A stretch of DNA of 64,000 nt, from positions 5,208,001 through 5,272,000 of the forward strand of contig CM056876.1 in NCBI GenBank assembly GCA_029876055.1, written 5' to 3'. The notes below the pieces were generated by a model. It had not been told where the DNA came from and did not search any database. It worked only from the letters and a program-made list of their open reading frames with translations. Shown here in pieces: positions 45,999 to 56,983 of the stretch. Source of the DNA: Madurella fahalii (taxonomy: Eukaryota; Ascomycota; Sordariomycetes; Sordariales). Position numbers and translations under genes: made by a program. Each line of letters opens with the position of its first letter. The first letter of the stretch is position 1.

Positions 45999-48414
45999 CT
46001 ATCGCCCATTGACCTCAATCCTCAACTCCGCCAGCTCGTCCCTCATCCGGCGATACAGCTCCTGCGCCTCGCGCTCCCGCGTGCTCACAAACGCCACCTC
46101 GGCCCGCAACGCCGCCAGCCGCCGCTGTATGGCCGCCTCCTCGGAGGCTCTCAGGACCTGGAACCCGCTCAGCGCGTGCCTCGCCTTCTCCAGCGCGACG
46201 TGCGCCTCGCCAATCTTTTTCCGTAGCATCTCGGCCCGGTTCTTGTACCCGCCCAGATGCAGGTTGAGTTTCTTTTCGAGCTTATTGCCCTTTTCGGCTG
46301 ACGCCATGAGGGTTTCGAGGGCATCCTGCTGAAGTTAGTGGCGGTTCGCGCGATGTATAAGGGGGTTGGGGGAAGAAAGGGGGGGGGGGGGGGTTGCTTA
46401 CGTCGAGTGCTGTCCGCATAGCAGTGACCTGATCTTCCTCGTCGTCCGACTCATAACACCCTAAGCCGAGGAGCAGCGCGTTCGCGTTTTCCTTGTCCCA
46501 CGCCGCCTGCACCTCCTCGGGCTTCGGCTTGTCCTTCATCTCCATCAGGACCTGGAGCCGCGCTTCTGCGAGTGCTGCGTCGTCGATTCGCGGCAGTTCC
46601 ACCGGCCTGACGCCCGTTGGAGCCCCAGGAAGCGGGTACTTGGTCGCGTCGTGTGCCATCAGCAGCGCAGCCTCACGGGCGACGGCCGCCTTGGCGGGAT
46701 CCCCCACCTCCGACGACGCCCGCAGCAGCACGTTGTAGTCAACCGTTACGGCCCGTGGCAGATCCCGCTGCATCACCTGTGTCCGCCGCCTGCGCTCTAG
46801 CAGTTCGCGGGCCTCACGAATCTCGCGCTCCCTGCGATCGCGCTCTGCGGCATCCTCCTCCTGCTCCTCGGCCGTCTTTGGCTCCTGCTGGTCCTCTGGC
46901 AGCTCCAGCTCCCATTCCGTCTCCTTTGGTTTCGGCAGAGCGGCGAGGCCCTGCTTGAGCTGATGGCGGATCGACAGCTCGCGCAGCCTCGCGTCTGCGG
47001 GCGTGCCGCCGACCATGGACATCTCGCTGTCGACGGTGTTCAGCGAGAAGGTGTCGCGTGGTGTACGCAGGGGAGTCTGTCCGACTCTTAGCGGTGTGGC
47101 GCCGACGCCATTAGCTGCAGACCGTAAAGGGGTTGCGAGTGGATTCGGCGTCGACACGACCTGCTTCCGCGGCGCAACCGAGTCGAATCCCGTAGATCCC
47201 ACCCCCTCGTGAAGAGGTGTGTTCTCCCCGCCGAGCAGCGACGACTGCGTCTCTGTCAGCGCCCGGATGTTGCGGATCTCATTGGCGATGTGGTCCTCCT
47301 GCGCCGGTGCCCTGGGCGTTCTGATGGGCGCGTTCGTGTTGAGCGTCGAGTAGCTGCCCACCAGGCCCCGCGTGGCATCGTTTTCGCTCTCGCTGGCCAT
47401 GGCGCTCGCCCGCTCGCCGATCATGCCCATCTTGACAATCTCGTCGAGCTCGCCCTCGCTGACCTGCGGGGCCGGCAGCGCCAGGGCCCTCCGCTTGCTG
47501 CTCTGCTCGGCCTCGCGGATCTTTTGCATCCGGCCGGCCTTGAGGGCGGCCTGCATCGACGCTGACGGTGCGTCCTTGTCGTTCTTTCGTCTCTTCCGCT
47601 CCGCATCCTCGTCCTGCTCGCCCTTTCGCTTGTTGCCAACCTGCTGCTTCTTGGGGTCGAAATGCGCGAGCTGGTACTCGTTGCGCTGGATCTCCTCGGC
47701 CGTGTCGTAGAAGCCAGGAACGGGCTTCTTCTCGAACGGGATGTCGGCGTTGTAGTCCATCTGCCCCTTCTTGCGCGTCGTAACCTTGATGTTGATGCCG
47801 GCCGTCTTGAGCTCGCGCCGCTTCTGCAGCGCGGCGAGACGGCGCGACTCCTCCTGCTGCCGCTCGCGGGCCTTGCGTTTCGCCTTCTTTCCCTGCGTGT
47901 TGGCTAGGCGGGCGCGGGCTTCGCTTAGCATCTCCTTCTCGTCCTCGTCGAGGTCGATCGTGTCGGGCCGTGCGGGCTTCGTCTCGGGGTCGGGGTCAAC
48001 CTCGCCAGGCCGCAGCCGGCGGACGTCGTCGGCGGTGGGAGCCCGCGTCTCGCCGCCGTCCGGTCCGGCCAGGCCCAACGAGGATGCCTCGCGTTGTTCG
48101 GCCTCGTCGAGGAGTTTCTGGTACCGCTCGAGGCACTGGTTGGCGGTGCGGCCGACGATCGGGGCGATGGTGCGCCATTGCGTGGGCATAAGCTTGGCCA
48201 GATGCAGCAGCTTCTCGTCCTCATCCTTGCTCCACTCGATCTTCTTGATGCTGGGGTCGAGCCATTCGTTCCACCGCGCCTTGCATTGTTTGGGCGTCTT
48301 GCGCGCGAGCAGCGACGACACGCGCGCCCACTGGTTCAGCCCGTACTTGCTGACCGACGCCTTGAGGATCTCATCCTCGATGTTTGTCCACACGCCTCCC
48401 TTGACGACGGGCAT
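45999..48414 (-). CDS. cef1: Pre-mRNA-splicing factor CEF1/CDC5
   Basis: Myb-repeat component of the Prp19 complex (NTC), required for catalytic activation of the spliceosome in the nucleus. Exons 48414-46402 and 46325-45999 give 779 residues. Two N-terminal Myb repeats are clear: GVWTNIEDEILKASVSKYGL and IEWSKDEDEKLLHLAKLMPT with NQCLERYQKLLD. A basic coiled-coil region (GKKAKRKARERQQEESRRLA) follows, then IPFEKKPVPGFYDT, and the C-terminal coiled coil that binds Prp19 partners. The single intron contains 15 consecutive C on the coding strand before a canonical acceptor. No ATG lies in the 103 open codons upstream, so MPVVKGGVW is the start. It shares a 333-bp divergent promoter with BRE2. 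Confidence 0.95.
46379..46393. repeat. G15/C15 homopolymer inside the CEF1 intron
   Basis: Fifteen G on the plus strand, read as C15 in the CEF1 pre-mRNA eight bases after the 5' splice site. Confidence 0.93.
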
Positions 48415-48747
48415 TTTGGCGATGAAGTTGCTGAAAATTCGTATCACGGACCACGAAGTTGAGAAGCGAAGGGGCAGTGACGGCGGTTTGGCGGCAGGCA
48501 GAGTGGTATCTAATTGGTCACTGCAAAAGTCTGACCCACTTATTCCATCAGCCCACTTTAGGTGAGCTTTCTGGGAGCTCGGATCCGCGTTCTCGATGCT
48601 CCGTCGCGTTCGTGAAAGCTCAAGCAAGATCGCTTTTACTTTTTGTTTGTTTCTACGATTGTTTCTGAATGCATGTTTGCAGCACCCTGTTAGCCTGCCG
48701 GTCAGTGCAATCAATTCCAGCAATCAATTTACAGCAACCGCTATAAA
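48415..48747. promoter_or_regulatory. Bidirectional promoter, CEF1 / BRE2
   Basis: 333 bases separate the two divergent start codons, so the promoters and leaders must overlap or abut. No defined TATA element was identified. Confidence 0.55.
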
Positions 48748-50395
48748 ATGGCAGACGCTGCTTCCCCCCAGAGGGAGCTCACGCCCTCAGGGCTACCCTC
48801 CATACCCCAGAAGCGTGCGCTCGAAGACGACCACAGCCCAGCAGTGTCATCCCCCCTCAGTACCGAAGTCAAGGCCCAGAAAGTTCAGGTGCAATTCCCC
48901 GACGACGGCCAGGCCATGGCGCGGGAGAAGCGAACCAAGAAGGACTCGCTCAAGAAGCGCGAATCCAAGGGCGGCGGTCCCGATAGCTCACGGGCGACGC
49001 CAGATCCCAAGCAGCGAGAAGTGCCCGGCGAGCTCGCGCCCATGCGGTACAAGCTCGCGCGGCCTAAACCATCGGATTTTGAGCCGTCCCGCGGACCCGT
49101 CTTCACGAGCCACCACGAGGTGCAGGACGCCGACGGCAGGACGATAGAGTTCTTCGAGACATCAGAGCAGTAAGCACCCTCAGTTTCCTGCTCATAACAC
49201 CGGTCTGACTGCTCCAGCGTCTACAACAAGAAAAATTTCCACTACACGCACTGCATCGCCGACCCCGCCTTCCCCTCCATGTTCTACTACCGCAACACCG
49301 AGCCCCCCCGCACGCCGCCCACATGAGCTTCGAAGATGCAGCATCGCACATGTTCTTTGACCGGGCCGGCACTCACGTCACGTCGAACAAGGGCTTCCGG
49401 ATGTCGCGCGCCAACGTGGCCGTCAGGGAGGGGCGCTGGTACTGGGAGTGCAAGGTCACGCGGGGCATACTGGCGAACCGCGGCGAGGGCGATGCCGAGT
49501 CTCACGGCCACGTCCGTATCGGCTTTGCGAGGAGGGAGGCATCTCTGGACGCCCCGGTCGGCTTCGACGCCTACAGCTACGGCCTCCGGGATGCTGCGGG
49601 ACAAAAGGTGCACATGTCGCGGCCAAAAGACTTCTTCTCACCGGGGGAGGACATCCGAGAAGGCGACGTCATCGGCCTGGAGATTCAGCTGCCGTCGGAG
49701 CGCTTCCAGCGCAGGATCGTCCAGGGACAGTACAACCCCGCTGTGGACCGCGACGACGAAGCGGACCGGGGGAAGCCCCCAACATCATCCGCGACCGCAT
49801 CCCGATCCGATTCAAGGCGCACATCTACTTTGAGAAAATCGATTACCATACGACTAAGGAGCTAGAGGAGCTGATGAACCCGTCGCCCTTCGGGGCCGGG
49901 GCCGCCCTCGAGCGGCCCAACCCGAACCACCCGGTCCCCGCGCTGCGCACGCTGCCGAACTCGTGCATCAAGGTGTACAAGAATGGTGTGCTCATGGGCA
50001 TACCCTGGACGGACCTTCTCGCCTTCTTGCCGCCAGCGTCCAAGCAGGCGCAGCAGACTGGCGGGCGCGAGGCGCTCGACGACGGGTCGCTGGGCTACTA
50101 CCCGGCGGTGAGCGTATTCCGAGGCGGCGCGGTCGAGGTGAACTTCGGGCCCGATTTCTGGTATCCGCCGCCCGAGGACGATGCGGACGGCAGTCGGCTC
50201 GGCAAGCTCCGCCCGGTGAGCGAGCGTTACGACGAGCAGATCGTCGAGGACATTGTCTACGACATTGTGGACGAGGTCGGCTTCTGGATGCAGGACGGCG
50301 GTAAGGTGATTGACCGGTCAGGCAGGGACGAGAAGGCCGGCGAGGCGGTGGCTCCGGGGAGGGATGAGATTAAGGAGCTTGTCCAGGACGATTAG
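48748..50395 (+). CDS. bre2: COMPASS subunit BRE2/ASH2-like SPRY protein, frame broken at two C runs
   Basis: Nuclear subunit of the Set1 (COMPASS) histone H3K4 methyltransferase. Exon 1 is 48748-49169 and exon 2 is 49218-50395. About 533 residues are expected. The SPRY domain is recognisable from HMFFDRAGTHVTSNKGFRM through REGRWYWECKVTRG, HVRIGFARREASLDAPVGF and YSYGLRDAAGQKVHMS, ending in NSCIKVYKNGVLMG. As written the frame breaks twice: at the C7 run 49303-49309 and the C5 run 49776-49780. In both places one more C restores the expected family reading (TEPPPHAAHMSFED and GKPPNIIRDRIPIRF). Two identical-type errors in C runs point to sequencing or assembly error more than a decayed gene, but a pseudogene cannot be ruled out. 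Confidence 0.85.
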
Positions 50396-50540
50396 TGGCA
50401 ATACGCCCCGCCCGTTGCACCGGTTAGCCATGGCATCCAGCATTTTAACCACACGCGGGACATTTACATGTACGACGACAGCATCAAACCAAATGAATAG
50501 CATTAGGGTATCGCTGCCGTAATTCGCAATAGAACCGCCA

Positions 50541-51737
50541 TCACGCCCGCGATGCCCCTTCGGTCGGGGGCTCGACAACCACCACTGCCGACGACGTCAC
50601 CTCCTCGGCGGTCTCGTCCTTCTCTCCCTCCGCCTCCGCATCCGCCTCCGCATCCGCCTCCGCATCCCCTTTCTCCCGCTTCTCCCGCTCTTCCCTCCCG
50701 CGCTTGTGACAGTACCACAACACGAACAACAACAAGAACACGGCCGCGCTCCACAGCACGTTGGTCCCCACAAACGCGGGCCACCTGACCTTGAGCGCGT
50801 TGACGATGGCCTTGAGCATGCTCTTGACGATGGCCGGCGTCATGACCAGCTCGCTCAGATTCCTGGGCTTGAAGAAGCTGCTGAAGCCGCCGTCCTTGTC
50901 CCGGTCCAGTCCCTGCGCCTCGGCCGCGGCCGCGAGCACCTCCGGGCCCAGGGTCGACGTGAGCTTCTTGGGGAGCTGCGTGACGAGCTTCTGGAGGGAC
51001 GACGGGAGCTTCTCGAAGCCCCGCTTGAGGGCGTCGTTGCGCCCGTCGAGGAGCGCGGTCAGGTCGTCGACCGCCGTCGGCGCGCCCGAGATGATGTCCT
51101 TGAGGATGACGACGAACTGGGCGACGAGCGATTTCACCTCGTCCGAGGCCGATAGGGCGAGCGCTTTGGTTTTGCTTTGCGCTTTGGCCGAGGAGCCGTC
51201 TGAGGTGGTGGCGGCGGGGGTTACTTCGAGGCGGGAGAGGACGCGGCTGAGGTCGGCCCATTCGCGGTCGGCTTCTTCGGTCGTGGCCGCGGACGCGGAG
51301 GGGACGGTCAACGACTTGCTGTTGTCCGTCTTGGTGCGGTGGAGGAGGCGCGAGAAGCGGCTTTGCTTCTTAGGGGTTGCGGCGATGGCGGTTGGGGCCG
51401 CTGCTGTCTCCTGAGCCTCAGCTACGCGGAAGGAATCGCTGTCGCTGTCCCAGGTCAGGTCGGGGGTCTTGGGCCGCCGCGGGGGGAGAGGTGGGCGTGC
51501 GCCTTCATCTTCGTCGTCGCTTGTGTGGGATACAAGGTGCTCGAGGAATTGCTCGTCTTCCTCGTCTAGAAGAGGGGCCACGGGCGAGGCTTCCCCTTCT
51601 GCAGCCGAGGGAACTGATCCATCAGCCTTCGGAGTTGGCTGAGCCTTTTTATCCGTCTTTGGCTTGGCTATTTCTCCCGTCCCTCTCCCCTCTTTCTTGG
51701 CCGTGTCCTTGTTCTTCTTGAAGAAGCGTAGGGCCAT
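50541..51737 (-). CDS. Hypothetical single-pass membrane protein, C-terminal anchor
   Basis: Single-exon gene of 398 residues of unknown function. The N-terminal third is charged and low-complexity, with an acidic patch (LLDEEDEQFLEHLVSHTSDD). The middle (about 165-320) is helical and looks ordered: DEVKSLVAQFVVILKDIISG, LPSSLQKLVTQLPKKLTS, ELVMTPAIVKSMLKAIVNAL. One transmembrane helix (about 325-342, VLWSAAVFLLLFVLWY) is followed by a basic then acidic tail with a 12-bp DNA repeat giving AEADAEAD. The single helix near the C-terminus suggests an organelle-membrane protein facing the cytosol. Convergent with BRE2, with 145 bp between stops. I recall similar uncharacterised proteins in other Sordariomycetes, without certainty. 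Confidence 0.7.
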   Translation of the reverse strand: MALRFFKKNKDTAKKEGRGTGEIAKPKTDKKAQPTPKADGSVPSAAEGEASPVAPLLDEEDEQFLEHLVSHTSDDEDEGARPPLPPRRPKTPDLTWDSDSDSFRVAEAQETAAAPTAIAATPKKQSRFSRLLHRTKTDNSKSLTVPSASAATTEEADREWADLSRVLSRLEVTPAATTSDGSSAKAQSKTKALALSASDEVKSLVAQFVVILKDIISGAPTAVDDLTALLDGRNDALKRGFEKLPSSLQKLVTQLPKKLTSTLGPEVLAAAAEAQGLDRDKDGGFSSFFKPRNLSELVMTPAIVKSMLKAIVNALKVRWPAFVGTNVLWSAAVFLLLFVLWYCHKRGREEREKREKGDAEADAEADAEAEGEKDETAEEVTSSAVVVVEPPTEGASRA

Positions 51738-51995
51738 CGTGGGCCTATTTCCGGAGTGTTGGCGGTGGAGAGGGGTACCATGCGGTTAGAGGGAACAGAG
51801 CAGACCCTGCCGTCGACCACAATTGAACCTCATTCGCCGCCTCAGATCGTTTCCGGTCTGTTAGCCGCGTTATCGCCAAGCGGCCGCACCGCCACAGTGA
51901 TGTCATAACGGGCCGTGGATTCATATCTGTGGCTGGTGAATCTCAATCCCGTGTCCCAGGGTATCAAAAAAGGTGTAATTCCAGTACAGAATAAA

Positions 51996-52958
51996 TCACT
52001 CCCCGTCCTCAGCGGCCTCGGCATCGGCCTCGCTCCGCCTATTACGCCGTCCCCGGCCGCGCTGAAATCCAGATCTCGAGGTGACTGCCCGCTCGCCTAC
52101 AAAGTGATTTCCGTCCCACAGCGTACTGCACTTTGGGCACTTCCTCTCGCGCATCGTCCGCCAGAATGCATCTTCGCAGATATCGTGCAGTCGCACCGTA
52201 CAGTCCGGCTCGGCGCACCGTTGGCCGTGCGTGACAATCTCCTTGCATGCCTCGCAGAACTTGATATGCTGCCACTCGGATTCCGAGTCCGGATCGTTGT
52301 ATGTTGCAACCAGCCAACCCCAAAGCTCCATCAAGGACCGGGGGCTCAAGCTGTAGAATCCGTCACGGCTCTTCTCCAGCCAGCCTTCGGCTACTAGGCT
52401 CGACAGCAGCGACAGCACCTCGGAGTGCTTGAGTCCGCGGTCGGTGGGCGCGGCGGTGGCTTCGTCGTCGTCGTTTGCGTTGGCAACACTCTCGCGCTGC
52501 CGTGGCGGGCGGGACACCCTCAGCGCCTGACCCTCGTCGACGGCCATGACCTCCATGCGCGGCGTGTTGTGCTGCTCAAACATGGCGTCCAGCAGCCGCT
52601 TGATGTAGGCCACTTCTTCGGCTGAGCGCGCCGTGGCCATCTGCGTCATCGGGTCGCTGTGGGCGTTGATGAAAGCCCATACTCGCTCGCCGTTGCGAAC
52701 TTGATCTCGGGTGTTGCGGATGTCAAAGTCGAGCGGCTCGACGGCCTCGCGGGCGGTGCGGATCAGGTTTTCAAAGTCTTGAAGGGTGACCGCCCGCGGG
52801 TCGACCCAATTGCCGCCCTCGGCGGCAGACATGATTTCGGCGACAATCTTTCGGCCCTCCCGGAAGGTCAGCGTGCCCCGCGCCATCAAGGCCTGCAGGA
52901 AGGCCCGGTTGGCATCGTTGTAGCCTGCCGGCAGCGGCGGTTCCCAATCGTCGTCCAT
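51996..52958 (-). CDS. nse1: SMC5-SMC6 complex RING subunit NSE1
   Basis: RING-like subunit of the SMC5/6 complex, which pairs with Nse3/Nse4 in DNA repair and chromosome maintenance. Single exon, 320 residues. N-terminal winged-helix region begins YNDANRAFLQALMARGTLTF and continues through REGRKIVAEIM. A second winged helix (LSLLSSLVAEGWLEKSRDGF, then SLSPRSLMELWGWL) precedes the RING-like zinc domain at 235-277: CEACKEIVTHGQRCAEPDC, RLHDICEDAFW, KCPKC. That matches the variant C4HC3 pattern of Nse1. The C-terminus is Arg- then Glu/Asp-rich. The upstream open frame starts with GTG, so MDDDWE is the start. Confidence 0.93.
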   Translation of the reverse strand: MDDDWEPPLPAGYNDANRAFLQALMARGTLTFREGRKIVAEIMSAAEGGNWVDPRAVTLQDFENLIRTAREAVEPLDFDIRNTRDQVRNGERVWAFINAHSDPMTQMATARSAEEVAYIKRLLDAMFEQHNTPRMEVMAVDEGQALRVSRPPRQRESVANANDDDEATAAPTDRGLKHSEVLSLLSSLVAEGWLEKSRDGFYSLSPRSLMELWGWLVATYNDPDSESEWQHIKFCEACKEIVTHGQRCAEPDCTVRLHDICEDAFWRTMRERKCPKCSTLWDGNHFVGERAVTSRSGFQRGRGRRNRRSEADAEAAEDGE

Positions 52959-54040
52959 TGAATTGCAGTTGAAGATGGATACCAGTGCAAAAGACGTGGA
53001 TGATTCAAGTGACGCGAGGTGAGGACGAATAACGGATGAAGGCTTGGCTTGGAGCACGAGTCACTCAGGAGACGCGGCTGCCACAGCGCGTGTATTTTGG
53101 CGTTGCGGGGCACCCCTGCGAAAACACTTAAGAGAAAGAGTACAAAGTGCACTGTCCGCACGCGCATCCTATCTCCATCACCACGTGGCGTACGGCGACA
53201 TTCCGGCTCCAGTCAGAAAAAACAGTCGTGTCTAACTCCATAGTATCGACTCCGCTCTGCTAATCCACCCTATTAACTCTCCTCCTCCTTGAGCAGAATG
53301 CGGTTAGAGACGGTCGTATTGTCTCTCCACATGGTCGGTCTATGCGGCTCCTTCGGCTCTGCTTCTCCGAGCAGCTGAACGGCGTATTCCCGTCATCGTG
53401 GACGGGTATCAACGCAATGGGAATGGCTCCATCTCTAGCGTGTCGGAGGCGCCGCTCTCGAGAGCCGCCAAGCTTGGTGTCTCCATTTCAAGCTCCTAGC
53501 GGCTACCATTTCGGGCTCTCTCCGAGGCTCTAGAAGTGGCCGGCCTTGATGCCCCTCTGCCTCTGTTGACACGCCCAAGCAATCTCTGCAGGATCTGGTG
53601 CGATCTGCGATCTGAGACAACTGCTTCTGTCCCGGGAAATACTCCCCCTTTTTACAAATGTACACTTACTAGTATATGTACGGCAAGAGTTCCACAGGAT
53701 GTCTCCCCGCAGATCAAGCATACTGCTCCACCGACTGGTGTAGAGGCCCAATCCAATGGTCGTGATATATGCGCTGAGACCCTTGATTTTGGCACGCCCC
53801 CTTCACGCCCCCTTGCCCACCCACGCTCGGCTGCCGGCTGATGTGCAGAAACTATCCCGGTTTGGGCGCTCTCTGACCTCCGGGTGCCGTCCGGTTTCTC
53901 GGCCAAGCTTCCATGCTCCCGCTGTCAGCAGTCCGGGCCCATGGGAGCACCCAAAACTTGTTCCGGCAGGGCGCGGTTAATAACCTGTGGTCCTACCGCG
54001 ACCTGCCGCTGGTGTGGCTTCACCCTCGCAACCACCGGGG
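52959..54040. promoter_or_regulatory. Divergent intergenic region between NSE1 and 7-TM gene
   Basis: 1.08 kb between divergent starts. No gene was recognised, and small frames at 53342-53841 lack any recognisable feature. Confidence 0.45.
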
Positions 54041-55470
54041 ATGGCCGTCCAGCTGCCGTCCGGAGCGGCCGGTCACGCCGCCGGCATCCTCTTTTACAGC
54101 TTCGTCTGTCTGGCCCTGGGCCTCGTTCTGGTGTGGCTCGTCTGGGTCCACCATGAGCGCAAGAGCTGTGAGTGGGCCTCTCAAAAAGTAACAGTGTGGC
54201 AGCTAACCGTTCAGATGTCGCTCTGTTGAGCTCCTTCATGGCCTTGCACACCGTGGCCTCCATCATCCAGCAGATACACACCATTGTGCTCTGGCGTGAC
54301 ATCAAGACGAGTCAGTACGATAATCTCGTCGCCAACGTGGGCAACCCCGAACTCAACATCACCGGCGCCTCTACGGGACTGGATCTAGTGCTGTTTTACA
54401 TCCGTATGTTGTGTGCTGCCGTGTGCCGTCGTGTGCGAATCCGTCTAAGTCGCTGCAGAGTACTACTCCTACAATGTCGAGTCCATGCTCGTCTTATTTT
54501 GGGCCGTGGAGCTCGCCAACAGCGTCTTCCAGCTCCGCTTCAGCAAGATGTACCGGTTCCACGCGAGCATCGCCGCCAAAGCAACCGCCGTGACCCTGCC
54601 TGCCGTGCAGATGATTTTGCTCAGGTTCAGCCCCGTCCAGCGCACCACGGCGGGCTTCATGGCGCTGGCCGATGCCATCAGTAGGTTCGACCTCTCATCC
54701 CTCCGTTCCGTTGCTGATGCCTTCTAGTGATTGCCTGCTTCGCAGCCGGCAGCCTAGTCCTCTTCGCCATCCTTGCACGCTACTTCCGCTCGCGCATCAC
54801 GCTCGCGTCGTGGAACGTCCGCTACGGCCAATTCTCGGGAACGGGAACAAACGGCACCCGCTCCGGCACACCGCACGCCCCGCCGGTCCCGCGAAGGAAG
54901 GTGATCTACGATAACTGGCTTATCCTGCGGTTTACCGTGGCGTTCATCGCGCTGAGGTGTGTCATTCTTGTCCGCCGCCCCTCCTATCAGATGCTGACCG
55001 GCCCAAGCCTCTTCCAGCTCGTGGTCATCGTCTTTCAGCTGCGTGCCGCCAGCACAAACGACGCCGAAAACATACCGCCGGAGCCGGATCTCGGCGCGGA
55101 CCGCGCCAAAGGCGATTTTGCGCTGTTCGCGCCCGGCGTCTCGGCGGGGCTGTTGACCTTCATTGTGTTTGGCACGACCAGGACATTCAGGGAGTACATG
55201 TGGGCGCTGTTTGTTCCGAGGGCGCTCAGGGAGAAGGTGAAGGAAAGGGCGACGAGGGGCAGAATGATGCCGGCATCTGCTTCTGGGCAGCTGCAACCCC
55301 AGCGCGGGGGTGTCGATACGGACGAGGAGGCGGGTGATGGCGGTGCGGGGCTGCGGTTACAGGACATGGGAAGGAAGGACCGAGATGGAGATGTGCCGAA
55401 CGCAAGGAAAGATGATGAGTGGCCAATCCTAAAGCCTACTTCGCCGGTGCTATTGTCGTGGAGGAGATGA
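54041..55470 (+). CDS. Seven-transmembrane protein of unknown function (GPCR-like topology)
   Basis: Five exons (54041-54167, 54215-54403, 54459-54680, 54728-54956, 55008-55470) give 409 residues. Seven hydrophobic segments can be counted: GILFYSFVCLALGLVLVWLV; YVALLSSFMALHTVASIIQQ; ESMLVLFWAVELANSVFQL; AAKATAVTLPAVQMILL; ADAIMIACFAAGSLVLFAIL; ILRFTVAFIALSLFQLVVIV; FAPGVSAGLLTFIVFG. A loop between helices 2 and 3 carries an N-glycosylation site (NIT). The tail of about 90 residues is charged and probably cytosolic. No diagnostic GPCR class motif was recognised. The last intron (54957-55007, 51 bases) is a multiple of three and has no stop, so retention would insert 17 residues. Confidence 0.75.
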
Positions 55471-55707
55471 TGTATATGGAATTTGGGTACGGCGCTCGAC
55501 CTCTTGAACGGCTTGTTCAGATGAGTGGAAGTACGAGAAATGGCAATGATTTGACACTCCGGGTCAAAGTCCTGTTTGCAGCCCGCTTTCGGCTTGATGG
55601 GAGGAGGAACCTACAGCCACTGCCTGACATTGGAGCAGTGTCGATGCCCTAGCAGTACTGCCAAAGCCCGTTGTCTCCTGTGACTCGATTTGCTTCTGCC
55701 GTCCCCG

Positions 55708-56309
55708 TCACAGCAACGTCTTCTGCTCCTCCGAAACAGCCGACCCCTTCCTCGCCGTGACCTCAACCTCAATCTTCATCACCTCCTCCATCAACCCGCA
55801 CTGGATCATGGTTGCTGCCGGCCGGATATCGCCCAGCCACTTTTGCAGGACAGGCCTAGCGGACAACGCAGTCAGCCAGTCTTATACACCACACCACCAC
55901 TACCGCTTCGCTTATCGAACCAATCCCGCCCTCTCCCTGTGGACAGAATCACGAGAGTGAGAAATAGGACCTACCACGTCTTTGGGAAGTCGGCTCGATC
56001 GGGCAGTATATAACGAACCCGGACGACATCACCCATGGAAGCGCCCGCCTCGGCCAGGGCGGACGCAATGTTCTGCATGCATTGCTCTGCCTGGGCAGTG
56101 ACGTCGTCCGAGATGGACCCGGCGGCGTAGTTGTATCTTTCGGCCCGCAGTCAATATCGGACTAGAGCGGGAAGTTGACATCAAGGGAGCTAGAAGGCCT
56201 ACCCCGTGCATCCCGACACGAAGACCATGTCCCCCGAGACGACAGCGCGGGAGTAGCCGATTTGGGCCTCGAACGAGGAGTGGGAGGAGATATTTCTCCG
56301 GGCTGTCAT
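55708..56309 (-). CDS. RidA/YjgF/YER057c/UK114-family protein
   Basis: Small trimeric-barrel protein of the Rid family. Canonical members deaminate reactive enamine/imine intermediates from amino-acid metabolism. Exons 56309-56203, 56136-55975 and 55855-55708 give 138 residues. Conserved segments are GYSRAVVSGDMVFVSGCTGY near the N-terminus, AQAEQCMQNIASALAEAGAS in the middle, VVRVRYILPDRADF, and AATMIQCGLMEEVMKIEVEV at the C-terminus. The usual catalytic Arg position near the end of the RidA subfamily (RxxV...IEVEA) is not clearly kept: the sequence has MIQCGLM. It may therefore belong to a Rid subgroup with another activity. Intron 2 is longer (119 bases) than its neighbours. Confidence 0.85.
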
Positions 56310-56983
56310 GGTGAGGCGTAACTGCGATAGCTGTTGTTGTGACTGGGCCGAGAGAAAGGAGTGCTATCCGCAGCATTGATGGGTTGTCTGAACGTAGGAG
56401 GATTGGCCAGGGTGAGTCACCTGGAGCCAAGAGGGGATTATAACCCTAACCCTGTATGTTTGTTGATTCCCCCTTTTTCCCCATTTCAGGGGCATGGCGA
56501 CACTCACTTTGTAGCACAGGCTCTGAGGCAGTGAAGGAAAGACTGATTGGCTTCTGCCATAGGGTACTAACAGTCTAACTGTTGGTTTTAGAGCTTTAAT
56601 GTCGAACATCCGTGCGAATCTCCTAACCATTCTTCTAGGTCTGGTTCTTGGCTCTTGGCCGCGGGATCGAGCAGGCATACGTCAGACTTGGTACCAGAGT
56701 CTGAACAGACAGAGGATTTATCCATACATCCATCGTACTTCGACACGCTTTCAACATGACCGACACACTGCCACCTCACCGCTTGTATATAACACAAGGT
56801 TCTAGTCCACCCTCATCCCAAGACAGTAAGACAAATCTTGCCGCTGCGCCTGCCCCCTCCTTCCCGCTGGTAAGCACTTTTGCCTTAACTCCATGGATAC
56901 TAGCCAATACCGCTATCGAACGGCGCCAACCTATTTGACCTCGTCGGGACACGATCGAGACACCCAGGCACACAAACCTACGC
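56310..56983. other. Intergenic region upstream of RidA-family gene
   Basis: 674 bases between the RidA start and the ARP9 stop (both minus strand); presumably RidA promoter plus ARP9 3' UTR. Contains TATATAA near 56786 and two telomere-like CCCTAA units near 56443, taken as chance. Confidence 0.4.

Noticed and set aside
49293..49330. Short intron to repair the first BRE2 frame break
   Set aside because: No GT/GC donor and AG acceptor pair of workable length keeps the conserved residues on both sides; one extra C does.
56441..56454. Two CCCTAA units, telomere-like
   Set aside because: Only two copies, inside a normal gene-rich region; chance is sufficient.
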